This document shows positions 8,858-17,298 of a DNA stretch of 64,000 nucleotides, piece after piece. Position 1 is the stretch's first letter; every line of letters starts with the position of its first letter. The translations under genes were made by a program, and so were the position numbers. The DNA comes from Mycolicibacterium iranicum (GTDB taxonomy: Bacteria; Actinomycetota; Actinomycetes; Mycobacteriales; Mycobacteriaceae). The stretch covers positions 744,001-808,000 of the forward strand of contig NZ_JACHVU010000001.1 of NCBI RefSeq assembly GCF_014190915.1, in the 5' to 3' direction. The notes beneath the pieces were generated by a model. That model saw only the letters and a program-made list of their open reading frames with translations, did not search any database and was not told where the DNA came from.

Positions 8858-10040
8858 CTGGAGCGGTCACCGCGCGATCGTCATCGGCGGATCCATCGGC
8901 GGTCTGACCACCGCGTTGCTGCTGCGCAGGCTCGGCTTCGAGGTGGCGATCTTCGAACGCACCCCGACCGACCTCGACGGCCGGGGCGGCGGCATCGTGC
9001 TGCAACCCGACACGTTGCGCTGGTTCGTCGAGTGCAGCAGCCAGCATCCCGAAACCGTCAGCACCTCCACCCATTTCGTGCAGTACCTCGGTGCCGACAA
9101 CGCGGTGGTGCACCGGGAGGCCGCGCCGTGGAGCTACACCTCGTGGGGCACGTTCTACCGCGCACTGCTGTCGGACTTCGGCACCGAGTGCTACCACCTC
9201 GGTGAGTACGCCTCGGGATTCGACCAGGACGCCGACGGCGTCGAGGTGCGGTTCACCTCGGGCCGCGTCGAACGGGCCGAGCTGGTGGTCTTCGCCGACG
9301 GCATCTCCTCGCCGAGCCGGCGCCGCATCTCCCCGGAGTCGCGGCTCGAGTACTCGGGGTACGTCGGGTGGCGTGGCACCGTCCCGGAGAGCCAGGTGTC
9401 GGCCGAGACGTTCGAGCTGCTCAAGGATTCGATCAGCTACAGCTTCGGACCGCACACCCACATCAACGTCTACCCCATCCCGTCGCCCGACGGGGGCCTG
9501 GCCGAGGGGCAGCGGCTGCTGAACTACGTCTGGTACCGCAACGTCGCCGAAGGCTGGGCGCTCGACGAGCTGATGACCGACAAGCGGGGCTTCGTCGCCG
9601 GCGTCTCGCTGCATCCGGGCCAGGTGCAGGACCGATTCGTCGACGAGATGCGTTCGGCCGCAGCGGACGTGCTGGCCCCGGCCGCGGCGGAGGTGGTGTG
9701 CCGCACCGAGCAGCCCTACCTGCAGGCCGTGTACGACGTCGGCGCCCACCAGATGGCGGTGGGCCGGGTGGCGCTGGTGGGCGACGCCGCGAGTGCGGCG
9801 CGGCCGCACGCCGCGGCGGGGACGGCGAAGGCCGCCGCGAACGCGTGGGCGCTCTACGACGCGCTGTCCGACAGCGCCGACGTGGCCGAGGCGCTCGCCA
9901 AATGGGAGCCCGGTCAGCTCGAGCTCGCGCAGCGGCTGCTGCGGCGGGTCAAGGAGATGGGCACCCGATCACAGGTCACCGGCACCTGGGTGCCCGGCCA
10001 TCCCGACAACCGGTTCGGCCTGTACGGGCCCGGGCGTTAA
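8850..10040 (+). CDS. FAD-dependent aromatic monooxygenase, 2,6-dihydroxypyridine-3-hydroxylase-like
   Basis: A 396-residue group A flavoprotein hydroxylase. The ADP-binding motif is an unusual GGSIGG (residues about 13-18), followed by the E of the strand end (IFERTP). The C-terminal FAD motif reads GDAASAARPHAAAGTAKA, the form I associate with the 2,6-dihydroxypyridine 3-monooxygenase (DhpH) branch rather than the salicylate-hydroxylase branch. Members hydroxylate activated rings with NAD(P)H and O2. This makes a hydroxylated pyridine or similar ring the best guess for the operon substrate. It overlaps the amidohydrolase by 8 bases. Confidence 0.85.
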   Translation: MNDWSGHRAIVIGGSIGGLTTALLLRRLGFEVAIFERTPTDLDGRGGGIVLQPDTLRWFVECSSQHPETVSTSTHFVQYLGADNAVVHREAAPWSYTSWGTFYRALLSDFGTECYHLGEYASGFDQDADGVEVRFTSGRVERAELVVFADGISSPSRRRISPESRLEYSGYVGWRGTVPESQVSAETFELLKDSISYSFGPHTHINVYPIPSPDGGLAEGQRLLNYVWYRNVAEGWALDELMTDKRGFVAGVSLHPGQVQDRFVDEMRSAAADVLAPAAAEVVCRTEQPYLQAVYDVGAHQMAVGRVALVGDAASAARPHAAAGTAKAAANAWALYDALSDSADVAEALAKWEPGQLELAQRLLRRVKEMGTRSQVTGTWVPGHPDNRFGLYGPGR

Positions 10041-10057
10041 CCCACGAAAGGACCACC

Positions 10058-10492
10058 ATGACAAGCACTTCGGAATTCCTGACCGATGCCCCGCTGGCCG
10101 GAACACTGGTCGCCACCGACTTCGACGGCTGGAGCGACGAGCTGCGCGCCGAATTCGGCCGCCACTCCCACGACGGGCATGTCGGATCCCGGCTGCTCAG
10201 CGAGAACGACCGCGTGCGGGTGTGGGAGATCCGCCTGGCGCCCGGGCAGCGCTGGCATGCCCACCGCCACGTGCTCGACTACTTCTGGACCGCCGTCAAC
10301 GCCGGCACCAGCCGCCAGCACACCTCCGACGGCACCACCCGCGACGTGTCCTACGATGCCGGTGAGACACGGCATTTCACGTTCTCGGCCGACGAGTACC
10401 TGCTGCACGACATCGAGAACGTCGGCGACACCGACCTCGTGTTCACCACCGTCGAGCACCTCGACTCGGCGAACGCGCCGCTGGATCTGTAG
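10058..10492 (+). CDS. Small cupin-domain protein
   Basis: A 144-residue single-domain cupin and the last gene of the importer operon, preceded by GAAAGGA (10045-10051). The metal-binding signatures are visible as WHAHRHVLDYF (cupin motif 1, His residues) and a weaker motif 2 ending in the strand DTDLVFTTVEH. Small cupins of this type act as isomerases, dioxygenases or chemical stabilisers in ring-breakdown operons; no specific reaction can be assigned. It is convergent with the zinc dehydrogenase gene, 12 bases away. Confidence 0.8.
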   Translation: MTSTSEFLTDAPLAGTLVATDFDGWSDELRAEFGRHSHDGHVGSRLLSENDRVRVWEIRLAPGQRWHAHRHVLDYFWTAVNAGTSRQHTSDGTTRDVSYDAGETRHFTFSADEYLLHDIENVGDTDLVFTTVEHLDSANAPLDL

Positions 10493-10504
10493 GGGAGCGG
10501 ACCG

Positions 10505-11665
10505 CTACGGCGCGACGGCGGTGCTGGCCGGGTCGATCAGAATCTTCGCGTGCGTCTCGGGGTCACCCAGCGCGTCGAACGCCGCGGCCACGCCGTCGAG
10601 CCCGACCGTGCCGGTCACCAGGGCGGACGCGTCGAGCTTGCCGTCGGCGAGCATGTGCAGGGTGTCGCGGAACTCGATCGGGGTGTAGCCGAACACGAAC
10701 CGCAGATCGATCTCCTTGCCGATCGCCATCGCCGGACGGAGCTTGTCGTCGCCCATGCAGACGCCGACCACGATGACCCGGGACGCCAGCGGGGCGGCGC
10801 CGATCACGCCGTCGATCATGCCGGGCACGCCGACGCATTCGAAGATCACCGGACGCTTCGGCGCCGTGCCGCCCAGGCGGTCGGCGACCCGGTAGACGTG
10901 CGCCCAGCCGGGGACCTTGCGCAGCTTCTCCATCGAGCCGACGCCGAGCTCGTAGAGGGAGGGGAGTTCGGTCAGGCCACGCTGCTTGGCCGGCACGGCC
11001 TCATACGGCGAGTCCTCGGCCGGATCCACCACGATGTCGGCGCCGCAGCGGGTGGCCAGCGCGCGCCGGCCGGGCGAGAAGTCGCTCGCGACGATGGTGC
11101 GCACGCCGCGGGCCTTGAGGTGGCAGATGACGGCCAGCCCCACCGGCCCGCACCCCAGCACGATCGCAACGTCCTTGGCGGAGATCTCGCTGCGCCGGAT
11201 CGCGTGGTAGGCCACGGCCATCGGTTCGGTCAGCGCCGCGGTCGCGGGGTCGAGGCCGTTGGGCACCGCGAACGTCAGGGCGGCCTCGGCCACGACCTGC
11301 TCGGCGTAGCCGCCGGGCGCCTTGGGTGACAGCCCGGTCAGGTGCACACCACCCTGGGCGCGCAGCAGCGGAAAGGAGACCACCGTCGTCCCGGGGGCGA
11401 ACTCCTTGCCGGTCTTGCGTCCGCGCTCGGCGACCACGCCGCAGAACTCGTGACCCATGACCACCGGCGTGTCGCTGCGCACGAAGTCGTGGTAGCCGCC
11501 CTCGGCCATCACCTCGGTCAGCTCGTCGGCGTGATCCTTGGCGTGCAGATCGGATCCGCAGATGCCGCAGCGCAGCACGTCGAGTACGAGCTGGCCGTCC
11601 CCGGGCCGCGGCGAGGGCAGGTCGACGACGGAAAAAGTGCTGTTGACACAACTGACCGCTTTCAT
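10505..11665 (-). CDS. Zinc-dependent medium-chain alcohol dehydrogenase
   Basis: A 386-residue MDR enzyme. The catalytic zinc ligands are seen in CGICGSDLH and GHEFCG, and the NAD-binding GCGPVG follows in the Rossmann domain. The loop that normally carries four Cys for structural zinc (after GHEFCG) has none here, so this protein probably lacks the structural metal. Substrate unknown; threonine-dehydrogenase-like and sorbitol-type MDRs are the nearest classes. The ATG at 11665 lies 30 bases from the divergent glutaminyl-cyclase gene, so the two share a short promoter region. Confidence 0.88.
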   Translation of the reverse strand: MKAVSCVNSTFSVVDLPSPRPGDGQLVLDVLRCGICGSDLHAKDHADELTEVMAEGGYHDFVRSDTPVVMGHEFCGVVAERGRKTGKEFAPGTTVVSFPLLRAQGGVHLTGLSPKAPGGYAEQVVAEAALTFAVPNGLDPATAALTEPMAVAYHAIRRSEISAKDVAIVLGCGPVGLAVICHLKARGVRTIVASDFSPGRRALATRCGADIVVDPAEDSPYEAVPAKQRGLTELPSLYELGVGSMEKLRKVPGWAHVYRVADRLGGTAPKRPVIFECVGVPGMIDGVIGAAPLASRVIVVGVCMGDDKLRPAMAIGKEIDLRFVFGYTPIEFRDTLHMLADGKLDASALVTGTVGLDGVAAAFDALGDPETHAKILIDPASTAVAP

Positions 11666-11695
11666 TCCGCCATCGTTGCACGGTAGAACGACGGT

Positions 11696-12487
11696 ATGAC
11701 TCCCTCTTGGCAACGGGCCGCGCCGCGCATCGGGGCGGTGCTGGCACTGGCGGTGGTGGCCGGATGCGCCTCGCCGCCGGTCGCGCAGGCCGGCCCCGCC
11801 CCCGTCATCGAGCCCGTCGTGCTCGAAGAGATCCCGCACGACCCGCAGGCCTTCACCCAGGGATTCGAGATCCACGACGGGATCCTCTACGAGGGCACCG
11901 GACTGGAGGGCGAATCGCAACTGCGCGAACTGGACCCCGACACCGGCCGGGTGCTCCGCGCCGTCGCGGTCCCCACGCAGTACTTCGGCGAGGGCATCAC
12001 CGTCGTCGACTCCCGGATCTGGCAACTGACCTGGCAGAACGGGATGGCGATCGAATGGGACAGGGCCAGCCTGTCGACGACCCGGGAGCTTCCGATCCCC
12101 CCGGAGGGCTGGGGGCTGTGCTACGACGGCCGGCGGCTCATCCGCAGTGACGGCACCGACCGGCTGACGTTCAACGACCCCTCGGAGCTGGCGGAGACCG
12201 GCAGCGTCTCGGTCACCCGCAACGGCGAGAAGGTCACGGGCCTCAACGAGCTCGAGTGCGTGGACGGTCAGGTGTGGGCCAACGTGTGGCCGTCGAACGA
12301 GATCGTGCGGATCGACCCGGGCACCGGGGTGGTCGGCCTCGTCGTCGACGCGTCGTCGCTGCGCGCCCGCGGGATCCCGCCGAGCGCGCAGGTGCTCAAC
12401 GGCATCGCCCACGTCCGGGGTTCGGAGTTCCTGCTCACCGGCAAGTACTGGCCCAAGACCTTCCGCGTGCAGCTCGCAGACTCATGA
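11696..12487 (+). CDS. Glutaminyl-peptide cyclotransferase, secreted lipoprotein
   Basis: A 263-residue exported enzyme. The signal peptide ends in the lipobox VAGC (Cys24), so it is a lipoprotein. The rest is a five-bladed propeller of the plant/bacterial glutaminyl cyclase family (HDPQAFTQGFEI, LYEGTGLEGESQLRELD, and NELECVDGQVWANVWPSNEI), which turns N-terminal Gln of exported proteins into pyroglutamate. The downstream gene starts inside its stop codon, so it is the first gene of a three-gene operon with a DUF1295 membrane protein and a flavoprotein. Confidence 0.9.
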   Translation: MTPSWQRAAPRIGAVLALAVVAGCASPPVAQAGPAPVIEPVVLEEIPHDPQAFTQGFEIHDGILYEGTGLEGESQLRELDPDTGRVLRAVAVPTQYFGEGITVVDSRIWQLTWQNGMAIEWDRASLSTTRELPIPPEGWGLCYDGRRLIRSDGTDRLTFNDPSELAETGSVSVTRNGEKVTGLNELECVDGQVWANVWPSNEIVRIDPGTGVVGLVVDASSLRARGIPPSAQVLNGIAHVRGSEFLLTGKYWPKTFRVQLADS

Positions 12488-13368
12488 CGCAGACAGCGGG
12501 CAAGACCCGTTCGCTGGCCGTCGTCACCGCCGCCTACGTGGTGGCCGTGGCCGTGGCCGCCGCCTGGCTGATCTGGGGGCCGTCCACCGGCCGGCTGTGG
12601 CTGGACACGTTCGTCGCCGACGTGGTCGCGACGCTCGTCGTGTTCGCGTTCAGCCGCGCGTACCGCAACTCCAGCTTCTACGACGCGTACTGGAGCGTCG
12701 TCCCGCCACTGCTGCTGTTCTACTGGTGGTACGAGGCGGGGGTCTCGACGCTGAGCACGTGGCTGCTGGCGGTCCTGGTGACGGTCTGGGCGGTGCGTCT
12801 GACCGGCAACTGGGTGTACGCGTTTCCCGGTCTGCACCACGAGGATTGGCGCTATCCGATGTTCCGGGAGCGCGCGGGCCGGTTCGAGTTCGTCGCCGAC
12901 CTGGTGGCGATCCACCTGATCCCGACCGTGCAGGTGTTCCTCGGCATGCTGCCGGTGTACGTCGCGGTGACGACCCCCGGCGGAGGCCTGGCGTGGCTGT
13001 CGGTGCTCGCGTTCGTCGTCGGGATGGCCGCTGTGGCCCTGGAATTCGCCGCTGATGCGCAGATGCACCGGTTCGTCGCGCACAAGCAGCCCGGTGAGGT
13101 GATGGACCGCGGGCTGTGGAGCTGGTCGCGGCATCCGAACTACTTCGGCGAGTTCGGCTTCTGGTTCGCGCTGGCCCTGTTCGGCATCGCCGCCGCGCCG
13201 GGCTCGTGGTGGCTGTTCCTCGGCGCCGCCGCGATGCTCGCGATGTTCCTGGGGGCCAGCATCCCGATGATGGAGGCCCGCAGCCTCGAACGCCGGCCCG
13301 GCTATCAGGACGTCGTCGACCGGGTGTCGCGGTTCGTGCCCCGGCCCCCGGCGAAGGTGCGCACATGA
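12484..13368 (+). CDS. DUF1295 integral membrane protein
   Basis: A 294-residue membrane protein with about seven helices. The C-terminal half carries the DUF1295/isoprenylcysteine-methyltransferase-like motif SRHPNYFGEFGFW, followed by EARSLERRPGY. The superfamily includes steroid 5-alpha reductase and membrane methyltransferases; the reaction here is unknown. The start overlaps the stop of the glutaminyl-cyclase gene (ATGA) and its own stop overlaps the next gene in the same way, so the three are co-translated. Confidence 0.85.
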   Translation: MTQTAGKTRSLAVVTAAYVVAVAVAAAWLIWGPSTGRLWLDTFVADVVATLVVFAFSRAYRNSSFYDAYWSVVPPLLLFYWWYEAGVSTLSTWLLAVLVTVWAVRLTGNWVYAFPGLHHEDWRYPMFRERAGRFEFVADLVAIHLIPTVQVFLGMLPVYVAVTTPGGGLAWLSVLAFVVGMAAVALEFAADAQMHRFVAHKQPGEVMDRGLWSWSRHPNYFGEFGFWFALALFGIAAAPGSWWLFLGAAAMLAMFLGASIPMMEARSLERRPGYQDVVDRVSRFVPRPPAKVRT

Positions 13369-14480
13369 CGGGCAGGCGCGTCGTCATCGCGGGCCTGGGC
13401 GATGTCGGGGTGCTCGCGGCGATCAAGCTGGCCCGGCACGCCGACGTCGTCGGGATCTCGGCGAAACCCGGCCTTGTCAGCGGCCAGGAACTGGGGTGGC
13501 GGCTGGCGCGCCCCGACGACTGGGCGCGGCACAACTGGATTCCGTTCGCGCGCTTCCGCGGATTGGACAGGGTACGCACCGTGCACGGCACGCTGACGCG
13601 GGTCGACCTGGCCGCGCGCACCGTGTCGGTGGCACTGCCCAGCGGCGGCACCACCGAGGTGGGCTACGACGCGCTGGTCATCGCGACCGGGGTGTCCAAC
13701 GGGTTCTGGCGGCAGGCCGGGTTCCAGACTGCCGCGCAGGTCGGCGACGGTCTGCGGGACCCGCACGAGAAGCTCTCGGCCGCAAGGTCGGTCATCGTCG
13801 TCGGCGGTGGCGCCGCGGCCGTCAGCAGCGCCGCCCAGATCGCCACCGCGTGGCCCGACAAGACCGTCGAGCTGTATTTCCCCGGCGATCGCGCGCTCGT
13901 CGGACATCACCCCCGGACGTGGGAGAAGGTCAGCAGCCGGCTGCGCGAGGCCGGCGTGGTGCTGTGGCCCGGGCACCGGGCCCAGCTGGAGCCGGGGTTC
14001 ACCGGCGACGAGCTCACCTCCGGTCCCGTGCGGTGGAGCACCGGGCAGGAGCCCGCGAACGCCGATGCGGTGCTGTGGGCGATCGGACGGGTGCGGCCCA
14101 ACACCGGGTGGCTGCCCGCCGAGCTGCTCGACGAGGGCGGATTCGTCTGCGTTACACCGGAACTGCAGGTACCTGGGCATCCGGAGGTCTTCGCGGTCGG
14201 GGACGTCGCCGCGACCGATCCGCTGCGCAGCTCGGCGCGCAACCGCGCCGACGGGCTGCTGGCCCGCAACGTGCGGGCGTTCTTCGCCGGTGAGCCACTC
14301 AAGAGCTATCGGCCGCCGACGCGGCGCTGGGGCTCGGTGCTCGGGATACAGCCCGACGGGCTCGAAGTGTTCGCGCCCAACGGCACCGCGTTCCGGTTCC
14401 CGGCGTGGGCGTTCGAGACCGTGCTGATGCCGGTGATCGTGCGGTGGGGCATCTATCGCGGTGTGCGACAGGACAAGTGA
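13365..14480 (+). CDS. NAD(P)/FAD-dependent oxidoreductase (NDH-2/AIF-like)
   Basis: A 371-residue two-dinucleotide-binding flavoprotein. The first Rossmann motif is GLGDVGV, the second is VVGGGAAAVSSAAQIA (about residues 145-160), and the FAD-contacting VFAVGDVA comes near residue 280. This is the layout of type-II NADH dehydrogenases and AIF-like proteins. No C-terminal membrane anchor is obvious. The electron acceptor is unknown; the adjoining DUF1295 membrane protein could be a partner. It ends 36 bases from a convergent gene. Confidence 0.82.
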   Translation: MTGRRVVIAGLGDVGVLAAIKLARHADVVGISAKPGLVSGQELGWRLARPDDWARHNWIPFARFRGLDRVRTVHGTLTRVDLAARTVSVALPSGGTTEVGYDALVIATGVSNGFWRQAGFQTAAQVGDGLRDPHEKLSAARSVIVVGGGAAAVSSAAQIATAWPDKTVELYFPGDRALVGHHPRTWEKVSSRLREAGVVLWPGHRAQLEPGFTGDELTSGPVRWSTGQEPANADAVLWAIGRVRPNTGWLPAELLDEGGFVCVTPELQVPGHPEVFAVGDVAATDPLRSSARNRADGLLARNVRAFFAGEPLKSYRPPTRRWGSVLGIQPDGLEVFAPNGTAFRFPAWAFETVLMPVIVRWGIYRGVRQDK

Positions 14481-14516
14481 GTCACCGGGCGTCTGCTCGC
14501 GGGGAGGTGCCGCGGA

Positions 14517-15413
14517 TCAGAGGGGCAGCAGGATCCCCTTGACCGTCGGGTCGGTCGCCAGGAACTGCTGCACCGCAGGATCCTGGAATGCCTCGACCAG
14601 CCTGGTGATGTTGTCGGTGTCGGCCCAACGGCTGCCGATGGTCAGCTGTCCGGCGAACTCATCGGGCGCCGGCGGCGCGAAGATTTGCTGCTGCAGCGGC
14701 ACTTTCGCGGCCAGGTAATACTCGGTGTAACCGACCGCGGCGTCGAGGTCGGGTAGCGAGCGTGACTGTGCCGCGAAATCGAGCAAGGTGAACTGCAGAT
14801 TCTTCGGGTTGGCGACGATGTCCTTCTGGGTCGCGGTCCACTTGTCGACGTTCGGGTCGAGCGTGATCAGCCCCGCGCGTTCGAGCAGCCACAGCCCCTG
14901 CGCCTCGTTGGCGGGGTCCGAATACAGCGACACGGTGGCGCCATCGGGTAGCTGCGCGGGCTCGGTGTACTTCGACGACCAGATGCCGAACCCCCACCGG
15001 AACACCGGCGTCGCGGCCTGCTCGCGAAAGTCGGGATTGGCTTCGAGCACCTGGCCGAGCCACAGCTTGTGCTGGTAGATCGTCCCGGCAACCTCGCCGT
15101 CGCTGACGGCGCGGTTGATCGTGTTGCTGTCGGCGAGTCCCCGGAAGCCGACCTTGATGCCGTGGCGGGGCGCGACCTCGCGGCTGATGAACTCGATGAG
15201 CGCCTGTTCGGCGGCGTTGCCCTCGTTGGTGGCGACGATCAGCGTCGCACCGGAAATCTCGTTGGCGGATTTGGCGTCGCCGAAAAACCAGATGCGGGCG
15301 CCGACGACGACTGCCACGACGACGAGAACACTGATTCCGATCCACAGCCATCTCGGCCTGCGCTTCAGTTCGAACCCGTGCTCGCCGTCGACGGCGGGGG
15401 TAGTGGTTGCCAT
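14517..15413 (-). CDS. MetQ/NlpA-family ABC substrate-binding protein, membrane-anchored
   Basis: A 298-residue binding protein of the NLPA lipoprotein family (for example YQHKLWLGQVLEANPDF and ATVSLYSDPANEAQGLWLLE). Unlike normal MetQ it has no lipobox Cys; instead an uncleaved-looking membrane helix (about residues 23-42, WLWIGISVLVVVAVVVGA) follows a basic stretch. It is the last gene of an ATPase-permease-binding protein operon. Relatives bind methionine or other small sulfur compounds. The neighbouring flavin monooxygenases favour a sulfur-containing or chelate-like cargo. Confidence 0.87.
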   Translation of the reverse strand: MATTTPAVDGEHGFELKRRPRWLWIGISVLVVVAVVVGARIWFFGDAKSANEISGATLIVATNEGNAAEQALIEFISREVAPRHGIKVGFRGLADSNTINRAVSDGEVAGTIYQHKLWLGQVLEANPDFREQAATPVFRWGFGIWSSKYTEPAQLPDGATVSLYSDPANEAQGLWLLERAGLITLDPNVDKWTATQKDIVANPKNLQFTLLDFAAQSRSLPDLDAAVGYTEYYLAAKVPLQQQIFAPPAPDEFAGQLTIGSRWADTDNITRLVEAFQDPAVQQFLATDPTVKGILLPL

Positions 15414-15424
15414 GGATGTTCCTC

Positions 15425-16129
15425 TCAGGCGGCGCGGGTGCGCGCGTGCGGTGTGGTGAAACGGACGAGAGCGTCGCCGATCAGCTGGACGGCGGCGACG
15501 GTGATGACGAGGATGACGATGGTGGCGAGCATGACGCCCTGATCGAACCGCTGGTATCCGTAGGTGACAGCGACGTAACCGATGCCGCCCGCGCCGATCG
15601 TTCCCGCGATCGCGGAGTATTCGATCATCGCGATGATGTTGATCGTCAGGCCGCCGAGAATGGACGGCACCGCCTCGTTGATCTGTGCGGTGCGGATGAT
15701 CTGCAGTCGCGACCCGCCCGACGCGCGCCCCACCTGGACCACCGCCGGCGGCACCGACCGCAGCGAGTTCTCCACGATCCGGGTGAAGAACGCGATGCCG
15801 GCCAGCGACATCGGCACCACCGCGGCGGCGATGCCGATGTTGGTCCCGGTGAGCAACCGGGTGAACGGCATGATCGCGGCCATCAGAATCAGGAAGGGCA
15901 GTGACCGGCCGATGCTGATGACCCAGCTGAGAACCGTGTGCGCGGAGGGATTCTCGAAAAGGCCGCCCGGTGCGAGATTATGCACCAGGGCGCCGAGCGG
16001 GACCCCGACGAGCACGACGATCGTCATCACGATGCCGACCATGGTCAACGTGTCGAGAAGGGCCGGAAACAACAGGCCGGGTAGTTCGTCGACCGGGACC
16101 GTGGCATTCGCCAGCAGCGCGGTGGTCAC
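15425..16129 (-). CDS. MetI-family ABC transporter permease
   Basis: A 234-residue permease with five or so helices, typical in length for MetI. The coupling loop with the conserved Gly is at GRASGGSRLQIIRTAQINEAVP, and EYSAIAGTIGAGGIGYVA is the classic MetI signature. The GTG at 16129 overlaps the stop of the ATPase gene (GTGA). It works as a homodimer with the ATPase encoded just upstream and with either of the two anchored binding proteins nearby. Confidence 0.92.
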   Translation of the reverse strand: MTTALLANATVPVDELPGLLFPALLDTLTMVGIVMTIVVLVGVPLGALVHNLAPGGLFENPSAHTVLSWVISIGRSLPFLILMAAIMPFTRLLTGTNIGIAAAVVPMSLAGIAFFTRIVENSLRSVPPAVVQVGRASGGSRLQIIRTAQINEAVPSILGGLTINIIAMIEYSAIAGTIGAGGIGYVAVTYGYQRFDQGVMLATIVILVITVAAVQLIGDALVRFTTPHARTRAA

Positions 16130-17130
16130 GCGACGACCTCGAGCGCGGGTGCCGGTGCCCCGGCGATGGCCAGGCCGTAACGGGCGAGCACGTCGGTCAC
16201 CCGGCCGGTGGCATGCTCCGGGATGCCCAGTGTCGCGCTGCCCACCGTCACCCCGCCGATGTCCTGTACCGATGCGCCCAGAACCGCCAGCGGAGTGCCG
16301 AGATCCGTCGAAGCGCGGGCGATCCAGTCCGCCGGCACGTTCGGCGCGTCGTAGACGACCTGCCAGATGCGTTGCCCTGCATGCGCGGGCGCGGCCGCTC
16401 CCTGCGGACGCAGCCCGGCGCCCAGTGCGGAGTCCGGATCGGTGAGCAGATCCACGAGCCGACCCGATTCGACGATGCTGCCGTGGTCGAGTCGCGCGAC
16501 CGAATCGGCGATCTTGAGCACGGTGTCCATCTCGTGGGTGATGAAGACGATCGACAAGTTCAGGTCGTCGCGCAGTTCGCGCAGCAGTGCGACGACCGAT
16601 GCGGTGGTGACGGGATCGAGACCCGCGGTCGCCTCGTCCGACAGCAGCACCGAGGGCCGCAGCGCCAGCGCCCGCGCAATGCCGACGCGCTGCCGCTGCC
16701 CACCGGACAGCTGGAACGGGTAATGGTCGGCGCGCGCAGTGAGCCCGACCCGCTCCAGCAGTTCGGCGACACGCCTGGCGGTCTCGGCCTTGGTCACACC
16801 GAGGTACTCCAGGGGCAGCGCGACGTTCTGCGCGGCGGTGCGTCGTTCGAACAGCCCGCTGGACTGGAACACGGTCCCGATCCGGCGTCGCGCCACCCGC
16901 AGCTGCTGTGCCGACAGCGTGGTGAGATCTTCACCGTTGACCACAACGGAGCCGGACGTCGGCAGGGTCAGCAGGTTGATGCACTGCGCCAGCGTCGATT
17001 TGCCCGCACCACTCGGCCCGACGACGGCAAGGATCTCGCCCGCGTCGACGCGGAAGTTGATGCGGTCGAGTACAACGGTGCGGTGCTCGCCATCACCGTA
17101 GACCTTCGTCAGGTCGGTCAGTTCGATCAT
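16126..17130 (-). CDS. MetN-family ABC transporter ATP-binding protein
   Basis: A 334-residue ATPase. Walker A GPSGAGKST, signature LSGGQRQRVGIARALA, Walker B region VLLSDEATAGLDP and the switch THEMD are intact. The C-terminal 90 residues look like the NIL regulatory domain that in MetN binds the transported amino acid and blocks the pump (trans-inhibition). This domain supports methionine-type import, though related systems carry other sulfur compounds. First gene of a three-gene minus-strand operon, divergent from the second binding protein. Confidence 0.92.
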   Translation of the reverse strand: MIELTDLTKVYGDGEHRTVVLDRINFRVDAGEILAVVGPSGAGKSTLAQCINLLTLPTSGSVVVNGEDLTTLSAQQLRVARRRIGTVFQSSGLFERRTAAQNVALPLEYLGVTKAETARRVAELLERVGLTARADHYPFQLSGGQRQRVGIARALALRPSVLLSDEATAGLDPVTTASVVALLRELRDDLNLSIVFITHEMDTVLKIADSVARLDHGSIVESGRLVDLLTDPDSALGAGLRPQGAAAPAHAGQRIWQVVYDAPNVPADWIARASTDLGTPLAVLGASVQDIGGVTVGSATLGIPEHATGRVTDVLARYGLAIAGAPAPALEVVA

Positions 17131-17221
17131 GTCCGTCTCCGGGAAAGGGAAGAGTGCGCGGGCGTCGTCGCCGTCGGGGGTGACTGTGCCGACGCGGCGT
17201 GGCTTTCAAAAGCGTTGCGCT

Positions 17222-17263
17222 CAGCGTGAATCAATGCAGTTGTGGCCAGCGTGAGCCAAAGCA
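17222..17263. repeat. Imperfect 17-bp direct repeat in the divergent importer promoter region
   Basis: CAGCGTGAATCAATGCA (17222-17238) and CAGCGTGAGCCAAAGCA (17247-17263) differ at 3 of 17 positions and are spaced 25 bases start to start. They lie in the 168-base gap between the divergent MetN operon and the plus-strand MetQ-like gene, the place where a sulfur-status or substrate regulator would bind. No regulator gene is adjacent. Confidence 0.4.
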
Positions 17264-17298
17264 TGGGCCTTACCGCCGCGGGGTCTCACACTGCGGGA

